Assembly (NCBI GenBank): GCA_035295745.1 | Contig: DATGIL010000017.1 | Span: 1-48,614 of the forward strand | Direction of reading: 5' to 3' | Length of the DNA: 48,614 nucleotides | DNA from: JAIQFL01 sp035295745 | GTDB taxonomy: Bacteria > Acidobacteriota > Terriglobia > Bryobacterales > Bryobacteraceae | In this document: positions 8,617 to 16,919 of the stretch, in pieces | Position numbering within the stretch: the stretch's first letter is position 1 | Layout: each line of letters opens with the position of its first letter | Position numbers and translations under genes: made by a program | Notes under the pieces: generated by a model | What the model was told of the DNA's origin: nothing | Databases searched by the model: none | Seen by the model: the letters and a program-made list of their open reading frames with translations, nothing else

Positions 8617-8631
8617 GCACTTCCCGTACCA
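8617..8631 (-). promoter_or_regulatory. Candidate sigma-54 promoter for the response regulator gene
   Basis: On the minus strand the sequence TGGTACGGGAAGTGC has the GG and GC dinucleotides separated by ten bases, the hallmark of -24/-12 promoters (consensus TGGCAC-N5-TTGC). It matches the consensus imperfectly. The predicted start of transcription would be about 40 bases before the ATG at 8564, a sensible leader. Since the gene encodes a sigma-54 activator, self-activation would be a natural arrangement. It is a short degenerate match and needs a transcript start to prove it. Confidence 0.3.
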
Positions 8632-8738
8632 GACTGTATCTTCTGGCACAGGAATGGCTTATCGTTCATACCAGCGCGCCGCAGGTGTCCGTTATTGGGA
8701 CGGCGCGTGCGCCTGCGAGAAGCCGGGTACGGCTAGGC

Positions 8739-9680
8739 TTAGCGCGTGCCGGACCGATACCACTCGAGCGTGAGGCGAAGTCCCTCATCGAACGAAAAAC
8801 GTGGCGAGTGGCCGAGTTCGCGAACGGCGGTCGAGATCTCGGCCTGGGAATCGCGCACGTCGCCGGCGCGCGGCGGGCCGTACTGCGCCGGGATGACGAC
8901 GCCTTCGAACTTCTGCAGGAGCGCCCAGGCTTCGTTGAGGGTGATGCGTCCGCCATTGCCGCCGTTGATGGTCTGGCCCGAGACGTTCTTCGCGCGCGCG
9001 GCCTTCAGGTTGAGATCGGCCACGTCTTCCACATAGGTGAAATCGCGCGACTGTTCTCCATCACCGAAGATCGTGGGAGAGCGGCGTTCCAGGATCGCTT
9101 TGATGAAGACGGAGAGCACACCGGAGTAAGGGCTCGACGGGTCTTGCCGCGGGCCGTAGACGTTGAAGTACCGGATGGCGACAGTCTCGACTCCATAGAC
9201 GGCGGAGAAGACGTTGCAATAATATTCGCCGACCAGCTTTTGCAGCGCGTAGGGCGATTTGGGACGCGGCAGCATGCTCTCGACCTTGGGCAGTTCGTCG
9301 GTATCGCCGTACGCCGAGGAAGAGGCGGCGTAAACTACGCGGCCGGCGCCGCCTTCGCGCGCGGCACGCAGCACGTTGAAGGTGCCATCGATATTGATCT
9401 CGTGCGAGGGCACTGGATCATCGATGGAGCGTGGCACCGAAGGGATCGCGGCCTCGTGAAACACCACCTTGGCGCCGCGAATCAGGGGCAGGAGCTCTTC
9501 GTAGTGGCGAATATCCACCTGTTGAAAATCGATCGAACTGCGAACCTCTTCGAGGTTCGCCTCCTTGCCGGTCAGAAGGTTGTCGATGACCACGACTTTT
9601 CCGGCACCTTCCCGCAGAAGACTGCGGACGATTGCGGAGCCGATGAATCCTGCTCCTCCAGTTACGACGTAGTGACTCAT
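8739..9680 (-). CDS. NAD-dependent sugar-nucleotide epimerase (GalE/WbpP-like)
   Basis: This 313-residue protein is an extended short-chain dehydrogenase acting on nucleotide sugars. The NAD-binding Rossmann motif GGAGFIGSAIV starts at residue 7. A VIDNLLTG segment follows the second strand, AASSSAYGD carries the catalytic Ser/Thr region, and the YxxxK pair is in SPYALQKLVGE. The length fits UDP-glucose or UDP-N-acetylglucosamine 4-epimerases; dehydratases of this fold look similar, so the exact sugar is not settled. I chose the ATG at 9680 because MSHYVVTGG brings the Rossmann motif to the N-terminus and because it overlaps the previous gene's stop in an ATGA. It probably supplies a sugar for surface polysaccharide. 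Confidence 0.88.
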   Translation of the reverse strand: MSHYVVTGGAGFIGSAIVRSLLREGAGKVVVIDNLLTGKEANLEEVRSSIDFQQVDIRHYEELLPLIRGAKVVFHEAAIPSVPRSIDDPVPSHEINIDGTFNVLRAAREGGAGRVVYAASSSAYGDTDELPKVESMLPRPKSPYALQKLVGEYYCNVFSAVYGVETVAIRYFNVYGPRQDPSSPYSGVLSVFIKAILERRSPTIFGDGEQSRDFTYVEDVADLNLKAARAKNVSGQTINGGNGGRITLNEAWALLQKFEGVVIPAQYGPPRAGDVRDSQAEISTAVRELGHSPRFSFDEGLRLTLEWYRSGTR

Positions 9681-10513
9681 GATAGTTGGGCGATTTCGGA
9701 TTCCAGGTAACGCAGCGATTCGTTTGCGATCCGTTCGGCGCCAGGGCTGAAATCGAATGCTTCGAGCGAGATCCATCCAGCGTAGCTGCGGTGGCGGAGC
9801 GCTTCGAAGATCGGCTTGAAGTCGTAGGTTCCCGCGCCGCAGTGCTTCCCATCAAGCTCATTGACGTGGACATGGCGGATCACGTCGAAGTAGCGGTCGA
9901 TAAGGGATGCGTGCGGTTCAACCTCGTCGATTGCGTTGTGGACGTCGAACATCGTTCGGATGAACGGGCAATTTAGATCGCCGACGATGGAGGCGGCCTC
10001 GCCGAGCGTCTGCACCACGTCACATTGTCCGATGGGCAACGCTTCTACGAGCACCGTCACCTGGCGAGCCGTGGCATCAGGGGCCACACTGCGGAGTCCG
10101 TCGACGAAATTGCGGGTCGCTTCCTCGCGGGTGAGACCACCGCTGGTGGACCGCTGTTTGGGCGATCCGAAGACCATTACGCCATTAGGGCCGAGGTCGG
10201 CGCAGAGATGGATGAGCGCACGGATGTGGTCCCAGCTTCGATTGCGCAGCGCGGCCTCGGGCGTGGTTACGTGCAGTCCCTTGGGGCTGACCATCAACCA
10301 GTGGAGGCCGACGAAGGCGAGTCCTTCGGACGCGATGATGTCGCGATATTCGGTGCGTTGCGGCGCGGAGATGTCCGAAGGGCTTTCGGCGAGAGTGAAC
10401 GGCGCGATCTCGATACCGGTGTACCCGGCTTTGCGAATAGCCTTGGCGGCGTCGGCGAAGCGCCATCCTTCGAAAGCTTCGTTACAGATCGAATGACGGA
10501 ACGAAAAAGGCAT
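9677..10513 (-). CDS. Sugar phosphate isomerase/epimerase, TIM barrel (AP endonuclease 2 family)
   Basis: This 278-residue protein matches the xylose-isomerase-like TIM-barrel family, which uses a divalent metal to isomerise or epimerise small sugars or ketoacids. Candidate metal ligands stand at the usual places: Glu in VLVEALP, Asp/His in FDVHNAID, His in HVHVNELDG and Glu in SLEAFDF. The start at 10513 (MPFSFRHSICNEAF) is preferred; the longer frame runs back into repeat sequence. It overlaps the epimerase gene by four bases, so both are made from one message. Members include hydroxypyruvate isomerase and inosose-type enzymes; nothing here tells which. Confidence 0.85.
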   Translation of the reverse strand: MPFSFRHSICNEAFEGWRFADAAKAIRKAGYTGIEIAPFTLAESPSDISAPQRTEYRDIIASEGLAFVGLHWLMVSPKGLHVTTPEAALRNRSWDHIRALIHLCADLGPNGVMVFGSPKQRSTSGGLTREEATRNFVDGLRSVAPDATARQVTVLVEALPIGQCDVVQTLGEAASIVGDLNCPFIRTMFDVHNAIDEVEPHASLIDRYFDVIRHVHVNELDGKHCGAGTYDFKPIFEALRHRSYAGWISLEAFDFSPGAERIANESLRYLESEIAQLS

Positions 10514-10558
10514 CAAAGAACCAGTGTACGATGGCGCCTGCAGTTGTGTGAAAATCCC

Positions 10559-10992
10559 CGTGGCGCAAACACTCCTATTTGCCGTCTCGACACTTCTGTC
10601 GAGACATTTCGCGTGGCGACCAAGTCTGACTGCATGAAACCCCTTCGCGGCCGGAGGTTCAGTGGGCACTCGAAAGAAGCGTCGACAAAAGTGCCGGCGC
10701 CGGTCGTGGAATCAGTGCTTCAACTGGAGAAGGATCAATTTCGAATGGGTGACATTCACGTCAACGAGCTTCGTCCGCCACTGCTCACCCCAGACGAAAG
10801 CGAAGGCGAGATAGCGGCCCGGCAGAACATTTTCGATGGCCACCAACCCACTCAGACGAGTCATGACACAGTTGGACACCGCGGCAGAAATCTAAGTTCC
10901 AAGAGTGTACTTCGTAGGACTAGATTTGGAGGACGCTGGAAAAGTCTCGACATGAGTTGTCGAGACGGCAAACACGAGTGTTTGCGCCACGG
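10559..10992. repeat. Family A element copy 2, 430 bp with inverted two-hairpin arms
   Basis: The two ends are about 50-bp inverted copies of each other. Each arm holds two adjacent hairpins: GGCGCAAACA with its partner TTTGCC, then GTCTCGACA with TGTCGAGAC. The left arm spans 10559-10611 and the right arm 10941-10992. The roughly 330 bases between them include a short open frame on the minus strand (10712-10864) but no transposase. This is the most complete copy of the family in the window and has the shape of a small non-autonomous mobile element. No target-site duplication could be recognised with confidence. The element fills most of the gene-poor stretch 10514-11060. Confidence 0.75.
10712..10864 (-). 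pseudogene. Short open frame inside the repeat element, possible gene remnant
   Basis: A 50-codon frame on the minus strand reads MTRLSGLVAIENVLPGRYLA at its start and ends LILLQLKH. The IENVLPGRYLAFAF part resembles the end of carboxypeptidase-regulatory-like domains (I-x-N-V-x-P-G-x-Y), which are common in acidobacterial surface proteins. It is too short to be a whole protein of that type and has no clear ribosome-binding site. It could be a captured or decayed C-terminus of such a gene between the inverted arms, or chance. Confidence 0.25.
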
Positions 10993-11060
10993 AACAAACG
11001 ATCCCCACTCGGCATCCAACCAGAGGTGAGCATCCTGATTCGCATTCGATTACGAAATTG

Positions 11061-11560
11061 ATGGGCGCTTCCATCCGGCGGCCGGTCACGCGACTCCTTG
11101 TGTTTGCCGCGGAGTTGGGTGTTCTCGTATTCGGATTTACGATCGCGCTGGCAGCCGGCATCTCCATCTCCTATTCCACGGATTGCTACTACGGCGGCGA
11201 TTGTTTGATCGCCTCTGCAGTGTTGGGCTGCGCCGTGCTTCTGACGATCGCGGGATTTGCGCTGGTGCGGCGAAAGACCCGGCTGTGGAAGGTCCGATAC
11301 GACGCCGAAAGATGGCTGCTTTCCCAGGCTGAGCAAAAGGCGCATCCGGCGCACGTGACGCGCCGACGGCGATTCAAGCGCGTTCTGTTGTGCCGACGCG
11401 TTGGTTCGATGGGTTGTGGAGAGTTGAATGCCAGACGCCAGTCGGCATCGACGAGGAGCACTTCTACGGCACGTTCAAAAGAGAGGAAGCGGACCTCGCG
11501 ATCTTTTACGGGATCATCGAGAGCGTCAGGTGGATGGAGGGAACCGGGCCGCGAATTTAA
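11061..11560 (+). pseudogene. Small membrane protein gene, probably frameshifted
   Basis: The frame from the ATG at 11061 gives a credible N-terminus with two transmembrane segments (LLVFAAELGVLVFGFTIALA and CLIASAVLGCAVLLTIAGFA). After about 11370 this frame turns into an arginine- and cysteine-rich stretch that runs on over the opposite-strand metalloprotease gene. Another frame becomes protein-like from about 11400: it reads RWFDGLWRVECQTPVGIDEE and ends at the TAA 11558-11560, just before the convergent gene. The simplest reading is one gene of about 165 codons with a frameshift between about 11340 and 11420. Two separate short genes, or a sequencing error, are alternatives. The family is not recognised. 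Confidence 0.4.
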
Positions 11561-11587
11561 GTTCCGCGACCCGGACAGACTGACTGA

Positions 11588-14173
11588 CTATTCTCCGCCG
11601 CGGCCGCCCGCCGGGGCAGCAGCCGTGGGAGCGGGGGGCAGGAACTTCGGATCCAAAATCTTGGCGATCTCGTCTCGCGAAGCTTCCAGATGCGCGCGTG
11701 TTTCGTGGTCGGTGGTCTTGCTCAGTGCCGCGCTGATCTGCGTGCTGAGGCTATGCAGTTCAGCGCGGTACATCGGCTTCTCGTCGCCGCTGGTGCTGGC
11801 GCCGCCACGTCCGCCGCGTCCAGCGGGCGCCGGCTGGCCTGGCAGCGCGGCAACCACGGCGGTCACTGGCGGATTCAGTTTATTGTTGATCAGGGTGAGG
11901 TACGAGCGCTGCAGCCCTCGCCGGTACGCATCGATCTTCACCTGGGGAGCATCCAGCTCTTTCCACACGCCCTTTCGCACGCTGGTCAGGAACTCCGTCG
12001 GTGCATAGGCGCGGCTGCCGTCCAAGGTCTCCTGCTCCACCAGGCGTGAGAACCGGGCGCTGTTCAAGAGATTGGTGAGCACGCTCTGCTGGGCGTTATG
12101 GATCCGGTCGAGAACGCCCACGGCCTCGATGCGCCGCAGAATCTCCTCATCCACCATCCACATCGGCGTGACGAATGCGTTCTCGTTCAGGAACTTCACA
12201 GCCTCTTCCTGGCGCTCCTTGGGGACCAGGCTGAAGATGCGGCCTTCTTGTCCGACCACCTTCTCCTGGCTGTTGAAGCCGCCCACGATCTGCGTTACGT
12301 GGTTCATCTCGGTCTGCCACTGGCTGATCATGCGACCGTAGAGTTCCGAAAGCTCGTCGTAGGTCTCGCCTTCTTTCCACGCGGTGGCGGCCATCAGCAT
12401 TTTGGCAACGCGCTGCAGATTTTTCACGCCGAGAGCGGTGGCCTTCACGGCGTCGGCATCACCTACAGCCTCGGTCTCATCGCCCGGGTCCGAACCTTGC
12501 GCATTCGCAGTCGAGAAGCGCAGGTACGGCTTGTCGTCCTGTTCCTTCGCCCATTTGTGGAGCGTCGCCCGTTCCTCTTCGGAAGTCTTGGCGTCGGGGA
12601 TCGGCGTGTAGCCCCACTTCGTCGCCCAGATGTCGTAGGGGCCGATGCGCGGGATCAGATCTTCGGGGTCGATACCGTCTTCCGGCTGCGCCACGTAATT
12701 GAAGCGCGAGTAGTCCATGATGGACGGCGTGTGGCCCATGGTGTGAGCCCAGTTCTTGTCGCGGAGTTTCTCGAACGGATACTCGGAGCTGGCCTTCATA
12801 TTGTGCTGGAAGCCAAGCGTATGGCCTACTTCGTGCGCCACGACGTACTCGAGCAAACGGCCCATCAGGTCGTCGGGCAGGGGCAGCTTCTGCGCGCGGG
12901 GATCGAGCGGACCCACCTGTGTAAAGTACCAGTCGCGGGCCAGCACCATCACGTTGTGGTAGAACTGAATGTCCGCATTGAGAATCTCGCCGGTGCGCGG
13001 GTCGGAGATGTGCGGTCCACTGGCGTTCTCGACAGTGGACGGCAGCCAGCGGATCACCGAGTGGCGCACGTCCTCGGGACTCCAGGTGGGGTCCTCTTCG
13101 GGCGTCGGCATTTTCTTGCCGATGATCGCGTTGGTGAAGCCGGCTTCTTTGAATGCCTGGTTCCAATCCTCGACGCCCTTGATCAACCACGGCACCCATT
13201 TGGTGGGAGTGGCGGCATCGATGTAATAGATGATCGGTTTGACCGGGTCGGACAGCGCCGCGCCGGGATTCTTCTTCTCCAGGCGCCATCGCGCGATATA
13301 GCGTGTATTCTCGGCCTTGTATTCATCGCGAGTGTAGTCCATCGTCTGGGTGGTGAAGTAGCCGACCCGCTCATCGAACAGGCGCGGCATCATGGGTCTA
13401 TCCGGCAGCTTGACCATGCTGTGGTGCAGAACGACCGTGGCGCTGGTGCCGCGCATCGAGCCGCCGCCCAGGCCACCACCGCCGCGGCCTCCAGCAGCTC
13501 CCCCGCGTCCAGCCGCGTTGTTGGTGTAGGTCATGGTGACCTCCGCCTCAATGTTTTCTGGGAAAGGTGAAATGTGCTCAATGAAGGAGCGGGTGGCATC
13601 CACGCCGGAAGCGCCCAGGTGCTGGCGCGCGCTGAACTCCTGCACGTCGGTCGTGAAGAGGCGAGTGACCTCGATCACAGGCTCACCGCCCTTGGCGAAG
13701 GCGGCCACCGGGAACGACATGATGATCGCATCATTATTCGCCGCTTTGACAGCCGTCGCGATAGGCGACTTGGGATCGGCCGCCACACTGAAGTTCACTT
13801 CCCGGAGCAGCACTCGGTTGCCCTTGAGCTCCCAGCGGATGACGCGATCGGTCAACTGCCCTCCGCCATATCCGGTCCCGATCGCCGTCTTGGCGATCTG
13901 CGAGTTCCACAAGTAATCTTTTTCCAACTCGCTTTTGGGAATCTCGTAGTAGTAGCGGTCCTTGATCTGGTGCACCACGAAGAGGCCTTTAGTGGTCTTG
14001 GCTTCTTTCGTGATGACCCGGTCGTAGGGCTGGGGATCGGGGTTATCGGCGGCACCGCCGCGTCCGCCGCGCCCGCCTTGTTGCGGGGTTGGCGCCGGCG
14101 TTTCAGGGTCTTGCGCTGACACAATTGCGGCAGCGCAAACGCCCACCAAAAGGGCTGCTAGGGTTCGCTTCAT
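11588..14173 (-). CDS. Secreted zinc metalloprotease, DUF5117/DUF5118 type
   Basis: This 861-residue protein begins with a signal peptide (KRTLAALLVGVCAAAIVSAQ) and a glycine-arginine-rich linker. A DUF5118/DUF5117-type N-terminal half follows, then a metzincin-like catalytic region. The zinc site HEVGHTLGFQH lies near residues 443-453. It is followed about 30 residues later by a Met-turn-like SIMDYSRFN, which supports a real HExxHxxGxxH peptidase. The C-terminal domain contains another GRGGRGG patch and the protein ends in AAPAGGRGGE. The glycine-rich patches are unusual and may be flexible spacers. It stands alone on the minus strand, convergent with the damaged gene at 11061. It is probably periplasmic or secreted; substrates are unknown. 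Confidence 0.9.
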   Translation of the reverse strand: MKRTLAALLVGVCAAAIVSAQDPETPAPTPQQGGRGGRGGAADNPDPQPYDRVITKEAKTTKGLFVVHQIKDRYYYEIPKSELEKDYLWNSQIAKTAIGTGYGGGQLTDRVIRWELKGNRVLLREVNFSVAADPKSPIATAVKAANNDAIIMSFPVAAFAKGGEPVIEVTRLFTTDVQEFSARQHLGASGVDATRSFIEHISPFPENIEAEVTMTYTNNAAGRGGAAGGRGGGGLGGGSMRGTSATVVLHHSMVKLPDRPMMPRLFDERVGYFTTQTMDYTRDEYKAENTRYIARWRLEKKNPGAALSDPVKPIIYYIDAATPTKWVPWLIKGVEDWNQAFKEAGFTNAIIGKKMPTPEEDPTWSPEDVRHSVIRWLPSTVENASGPHISDPRTGEILNADIQFYHNVMVLARDWYFTQVGPLDPRAQKLPLPDDLMGRLLEYVVAHEVGHTLGFQHNMKASSEYPFEKLRDKNWAHTMGHTPSIMDYSRFNYVAQPEDGIDPEDLIPRIGPYDIWATKWGYTPIPDAKTSEEERATLHKWAKEQDDKPYLRFSTANAQGSDPGDETEAVGDADAVKATALGVKNLQRVAKMLMAATAWKEGETYDELSELYGRMISQWQTEMNHVTQIVGGFNSQEKVVGQEGRIFSLVPKERQEEAVKFLNENAFVTPMWMVDEEILRRIEAVGVLDRIHNAQQSVLTNLLNSARFSRLVEQETLDGSRAYAPTEFLTSVRKGVWKELDAPQVKIDAYRRGLQRSYLTLINNKLNPPVTAVVAALPGQPAPAGRGGRGGASTSGDEKPMYRAELHSLSTQISAALSKTTDHETRAHLEASRDEIAKILDPKFLPPAPTAAAPAGGRGGE

Positions 14174-14228
14174 TACTTCTCCTTGTTACCAACTGGGTGT
14201 GGAAACAGTGTAGCAGCATCGGAACAGC

Positions 14229-14606
14229 GTGAAAAACAGGTCTTGCGGAGGGGCGAAATTTAGAGTGGGCTACGACAGCTTCCGACCCTCCGCCGAGGGC
14301 GACGTTGGAGAAACCGGGAAGCGGTCAACTGCCGTCGAGGATAACGGCATAGGAATCGCCGCCGCGGACCTGCCACATATCTTTGGCCGTTTCTATCGCG
14401 CCGACCCCTCCAGGAGCCAGGTGGAAGGTTCGGGACTCGGCCTTTCCATCGCGTCATGGATCGCAAGCGTCCACCAGGCATCGCTTACCGCAGAGAGCAA
14501 AGAGAACGCCGGTGCTGTCTTCAAGATTGTGTTCCCCGTGCTGTCCGTTGATCGGCGTCGTTCGGATGCATCTCCTGCGCCGGGTTCATTGACAAGCGTG
14601 GGCTAA
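14229..14606 (+). pseudogene. Relic of a sensor histidine kinase ATPase domain
   Basis: Within this frame the residues VEDNGIGIAAADLPHIFGRF, then a short YRAD-PSRS stretch and EGSGLGLSIASWIA, are the G1, F and G2 boxes of a HATPase_c domain. Everything that should precede them (sensor, phosphoacceptor helix, N box) is absent, and the 40 codons before the G1 box look like noncoding sequence. A working kinase is therefore not possible. It lies between the metalloprotease and DUF1549 genes and explains about half of the 535-base gap (14174-14708). In the remainder I see nothing. Confidence 0.7.
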
Positions 14607-14708
14607 GGAAGGTACGACCCTCGCGCCAGTGATGGCACCTCGAAAACCGTCCAGACGGTTGACCTTTTGCGCTAACTGGCGCATTCTGAGGTAAGAGCGG
14701 AGGGGACA

Positions 14709-16916
14709 TTGCGTCGAGCGGCTCTATTTCTGTTGATCGCATGCACCGTCTTGCTGGCGGCGGACACCTTTACCCAGCGGCAACGCGACTTCTGGTCGTT
14801 CCAAAAGGTGAAGGAATCAACACCGCCGGCGGTCGCGGCGAAGACATGGGTGCGCACCCCCATCGACGCGTTTATTCTGGCGAAACTGGAAGCTAAGGGA
14901 GTGAAGCCCGCGCCCGCCGCGGATAAAGTCACGCTGCTGCGGCGCGCCACCTTCGACCTGACCGGTCTGCCGCCGACACCGGAAGAAGTGGAAGCGTTCG
15001 TCGCGGACCGCTCGCCTGATGCCTTCGCAAAAGTAGTAGAGCGACTGCTGGCGTCTCCCCATTATGGGGAGCGCTGGGGACGGCACTGGCTCGATTTGGC
15101 GCGATTCGCCGAGTCCGAGGGATTCAAGGCTGATGAGCCGCGCCCGAACGCATGGCGGTATCGCGACTATGTGATCCAGTCGTTCAATACCGATAAGCCG
15201 TATAACCGTTTTGTGGAAGAACAGATCGCGGGCGACGAGTTGTGGCCCGATGATCCGGATGCGCGCATCGCCACGGGGTTCAACCGGCACTATCCCGATG
15301 AGAGCAACGCCCGCAATCTGCAACAGCGGCGGCAGGAGATCCTGGACGACATCACCGATACCACCGGCGCCGTTTTCATGGGCCTGACGTACGGTTGCGC
15401 ACGCTGCCACAATCATAAATTCGATCCGATTTTGCAGTCCGATTACTACCGGCTGCAGGCCTTCTTCGCCAATACGGCGGCGAGTGATCACATTCCATAC
15501 CTGCCGGCCGCCAAGCTGGCAGAGTATCAGGGGCGAAAGGCGGTCTGGGAAGAAAAGACCGCGGGACTCCGCGCCCAGATCGCGACGCTGCTGGAGCCCG
15601 CGAAGCAGACCTATATCAAAGGGTATTTCGACAAGTATCCGCCCGAGATTCAGGCCATGATCCTGAAGCCCGCGACGCAGCGCTCGCCTTTCGAGTGGCA
15701 AATGGTCGCGAAAGCGAAGCCGTACCTGGAGCAATCGGACGCGGACGCCGCGAAGCAACTGGGCAAAGACGCAAAGGCACAATACGACGTGTTGAAAGCC
15801 GAGTTGGCGAAGTTCGACGATCTGAATCCCGGTGACCTGCCTGAGGGAATGGGCATGGCGGATCTGAGCCGAAATTCGCCTGCCACCCACATTCTCGCCG
15901 TGGGAGTCTACGATGCGCCGCGCGAAGAAGTGCAGCCCGGGTTCCTGACGTTACTGGCTCCGGGCAACGCGAAGCTTGCGCCTCCGGAGGGGCTGGATTC
16001 GACGGGACGGCGCACTGCCCTTGCGAAGTGGCTTACCGATCCCGAGAATCCGCTGACCGCGCGCGTGATGGTGAATCGCATCTGGCACTATCATTTCGGC
16101 CGCGGAATCGTAGGCACGCCAAGCGATTTTGGAAGCATGGGCGAGCGGCCTACGCATCCCGAACTGCTCGACTGGCTGACCCGTGAATTCATCCGCACGG
16201 GATGGAGTCTGAAGCAGATGCACCGCCTGATCATGAACTCGGCGGCGTATCAGCAGTCTTCGGAGTTTCGAAAGGATGCAGCCGAGGCCGATCCTGACAA
16301 TCGTCTGCTATGGGCTTTTCCGCGGCAGAGGCTCGACGGGGAAGAGATTCGCGATGCCAGCCTGTTGATTTCGGGTGTCCTGAATGCGAAGACTGGCGGA
16401 CCGAGTGTGTATCCGGAACTGCCTGAGGGCATGATCACGCCTCGAGGCGGATGGAAGCTCTCAAGTGAAGCCGACCGGAATCGCCGCAGTGTTTACATCT
16501 TTGCCAAGCGCAACTCGCGGTACCCCTTGCTGGAAGTGTTCGATATGCCGGACACACACGAATCGTGTTCGCGGCGATCGGTGACTACGACGGCTCCGCA
16601 GGCCCTGGCGATGTTGAATGACAAGGTGACGCTCGAATGGGCACAGGCCTTTGCGGCTCGCGCCTTGGAAGCGCAGGATCCGGTGGATCGCGCGTTTCGG
16701 CTGGCTTACTCGCGCCCTCCGGACCCCTGGGAGAAAGACACTGTGGCGACCTTTTTCCATAAGCAGAAGGCGCTGATCGCGGAGCGTGAAGCGAAGGGCG
16801 AGAAGTTGGCACTGCCGTCGCAGATGCCGGCCGGCACTGACCAAGCCTACGGAGCGGCGTTCGTGGACTTCTGCGAGATGCTGCTGAACTCCAACGAATT
16901 CGTGTACGAAAGGTAA
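14709..16916 (+). CDS. DUF1549/DUF1553 domain protein (planctomycete-type)
   Basis: This 735-residue protein starts with a TTG at 14709 followed by a signal peptide (RRAALFLLIACTVLLAA). DUF1549 covers about residues 45-250, including PIDAFILAKLEAKG, ATFDLTGLPPTPEE and HYGERWGRHWLDLARFAESEG. A CARCH motif near residue 230 (GCARCHNHKFDP) matches the CxxCH pattern for covalent haem. The middle is helical and charged. DUF1553 occupies about 430-700, with ENPLTARVMVNRIWHYHFG and the conserved SCSRRSVTTTAPQAL. The N-terminal cytochrome domain (PSD1) seen in longer relatives is missing. Only three bases separate it from the DUF1501 gene; this pairing is common in Planctomycetes and Acidobacteria, where the function is still not established. 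Confidence 0.92.
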   Translation: MRRAALFLLIACTVLLAADTFTQRQRDFWSFQKVKESTPPAVAAKTWVRTPIDAFILAKLEAKGVKPAPAADKVTLLRRATFDLTGLPPTPEEVEAFVADRSPDAFAKVVERLLASPHYGERWGRHWLDLARFAESEGFKADEPRPNAWRYRDYVIQSFNTDKPYNRFVEEQIAGDELWPDDPDARIATGFNRHYPDESNARNLQQRRQEILDDITDTTGAVFMGLTYGCARCHNHKFDPILQSDYYRLQAFFANTAASDHIPYLPAAKLAEYQGRKAVWEEKTAGLRAQIATLLEPAKQTYIKGYFDKYPPEIQAMILKPATQRSPFEWQMVAKAKPYLEQSDADAAKQLGKDAKAQYDVLKAELAKFDDLNPGDLPEGMGMADLSRNSPATHILAVGVYDAPREEVQPGFLTLLAPGNAKLAPPEGLDSTGRRTALAKWLTDPENPLTARVMVNRIWHYHFGRGIVGTPSDFGSMGERPTHPELLDWLTREFIRTGWSLKQMHRLIMNSAAYQQSSEFRKDAAEADPDNRLLWAFPRQRLDGEEIRDASLLISGVLNAKTGGPSVYPELPEGMITPRGGWKLSSEADRNRRSVYIFAKRNSRYPLLEVFDMPDTHESCSRRSVTTTAPQALAMLNDKVTLEWAQAFAARALEAQDPVDRAFRLAYSRPPDPWEKDTVATFFHKQKALIAEREAKGEKLALPSQMPAGTDQAYGAAFVDFCEMLLNSNEFVYER

Positions 16917-16919
16917 GGT

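Noticed and set aside
10559..10992. Known insertion sequence
   Set aside because: No transposase frame lies between the arms and no target-site duplication could be read with confidence, so it is described only as a repeat element.
11561..12008. Long plus-strand open frame from 11058 to 12008
   Set aside because: Beyond about 11370 it is arginine/serine-rich without family features and runs antisense to the well-supported metalloprotease gene.
12098..13570. 490-codon plus-strand open frame
   Set aside because: It is the antisense shadow of the metalloprotease gene; its residues are histidine- and valine-rich as expected from that gene's reversed codons.
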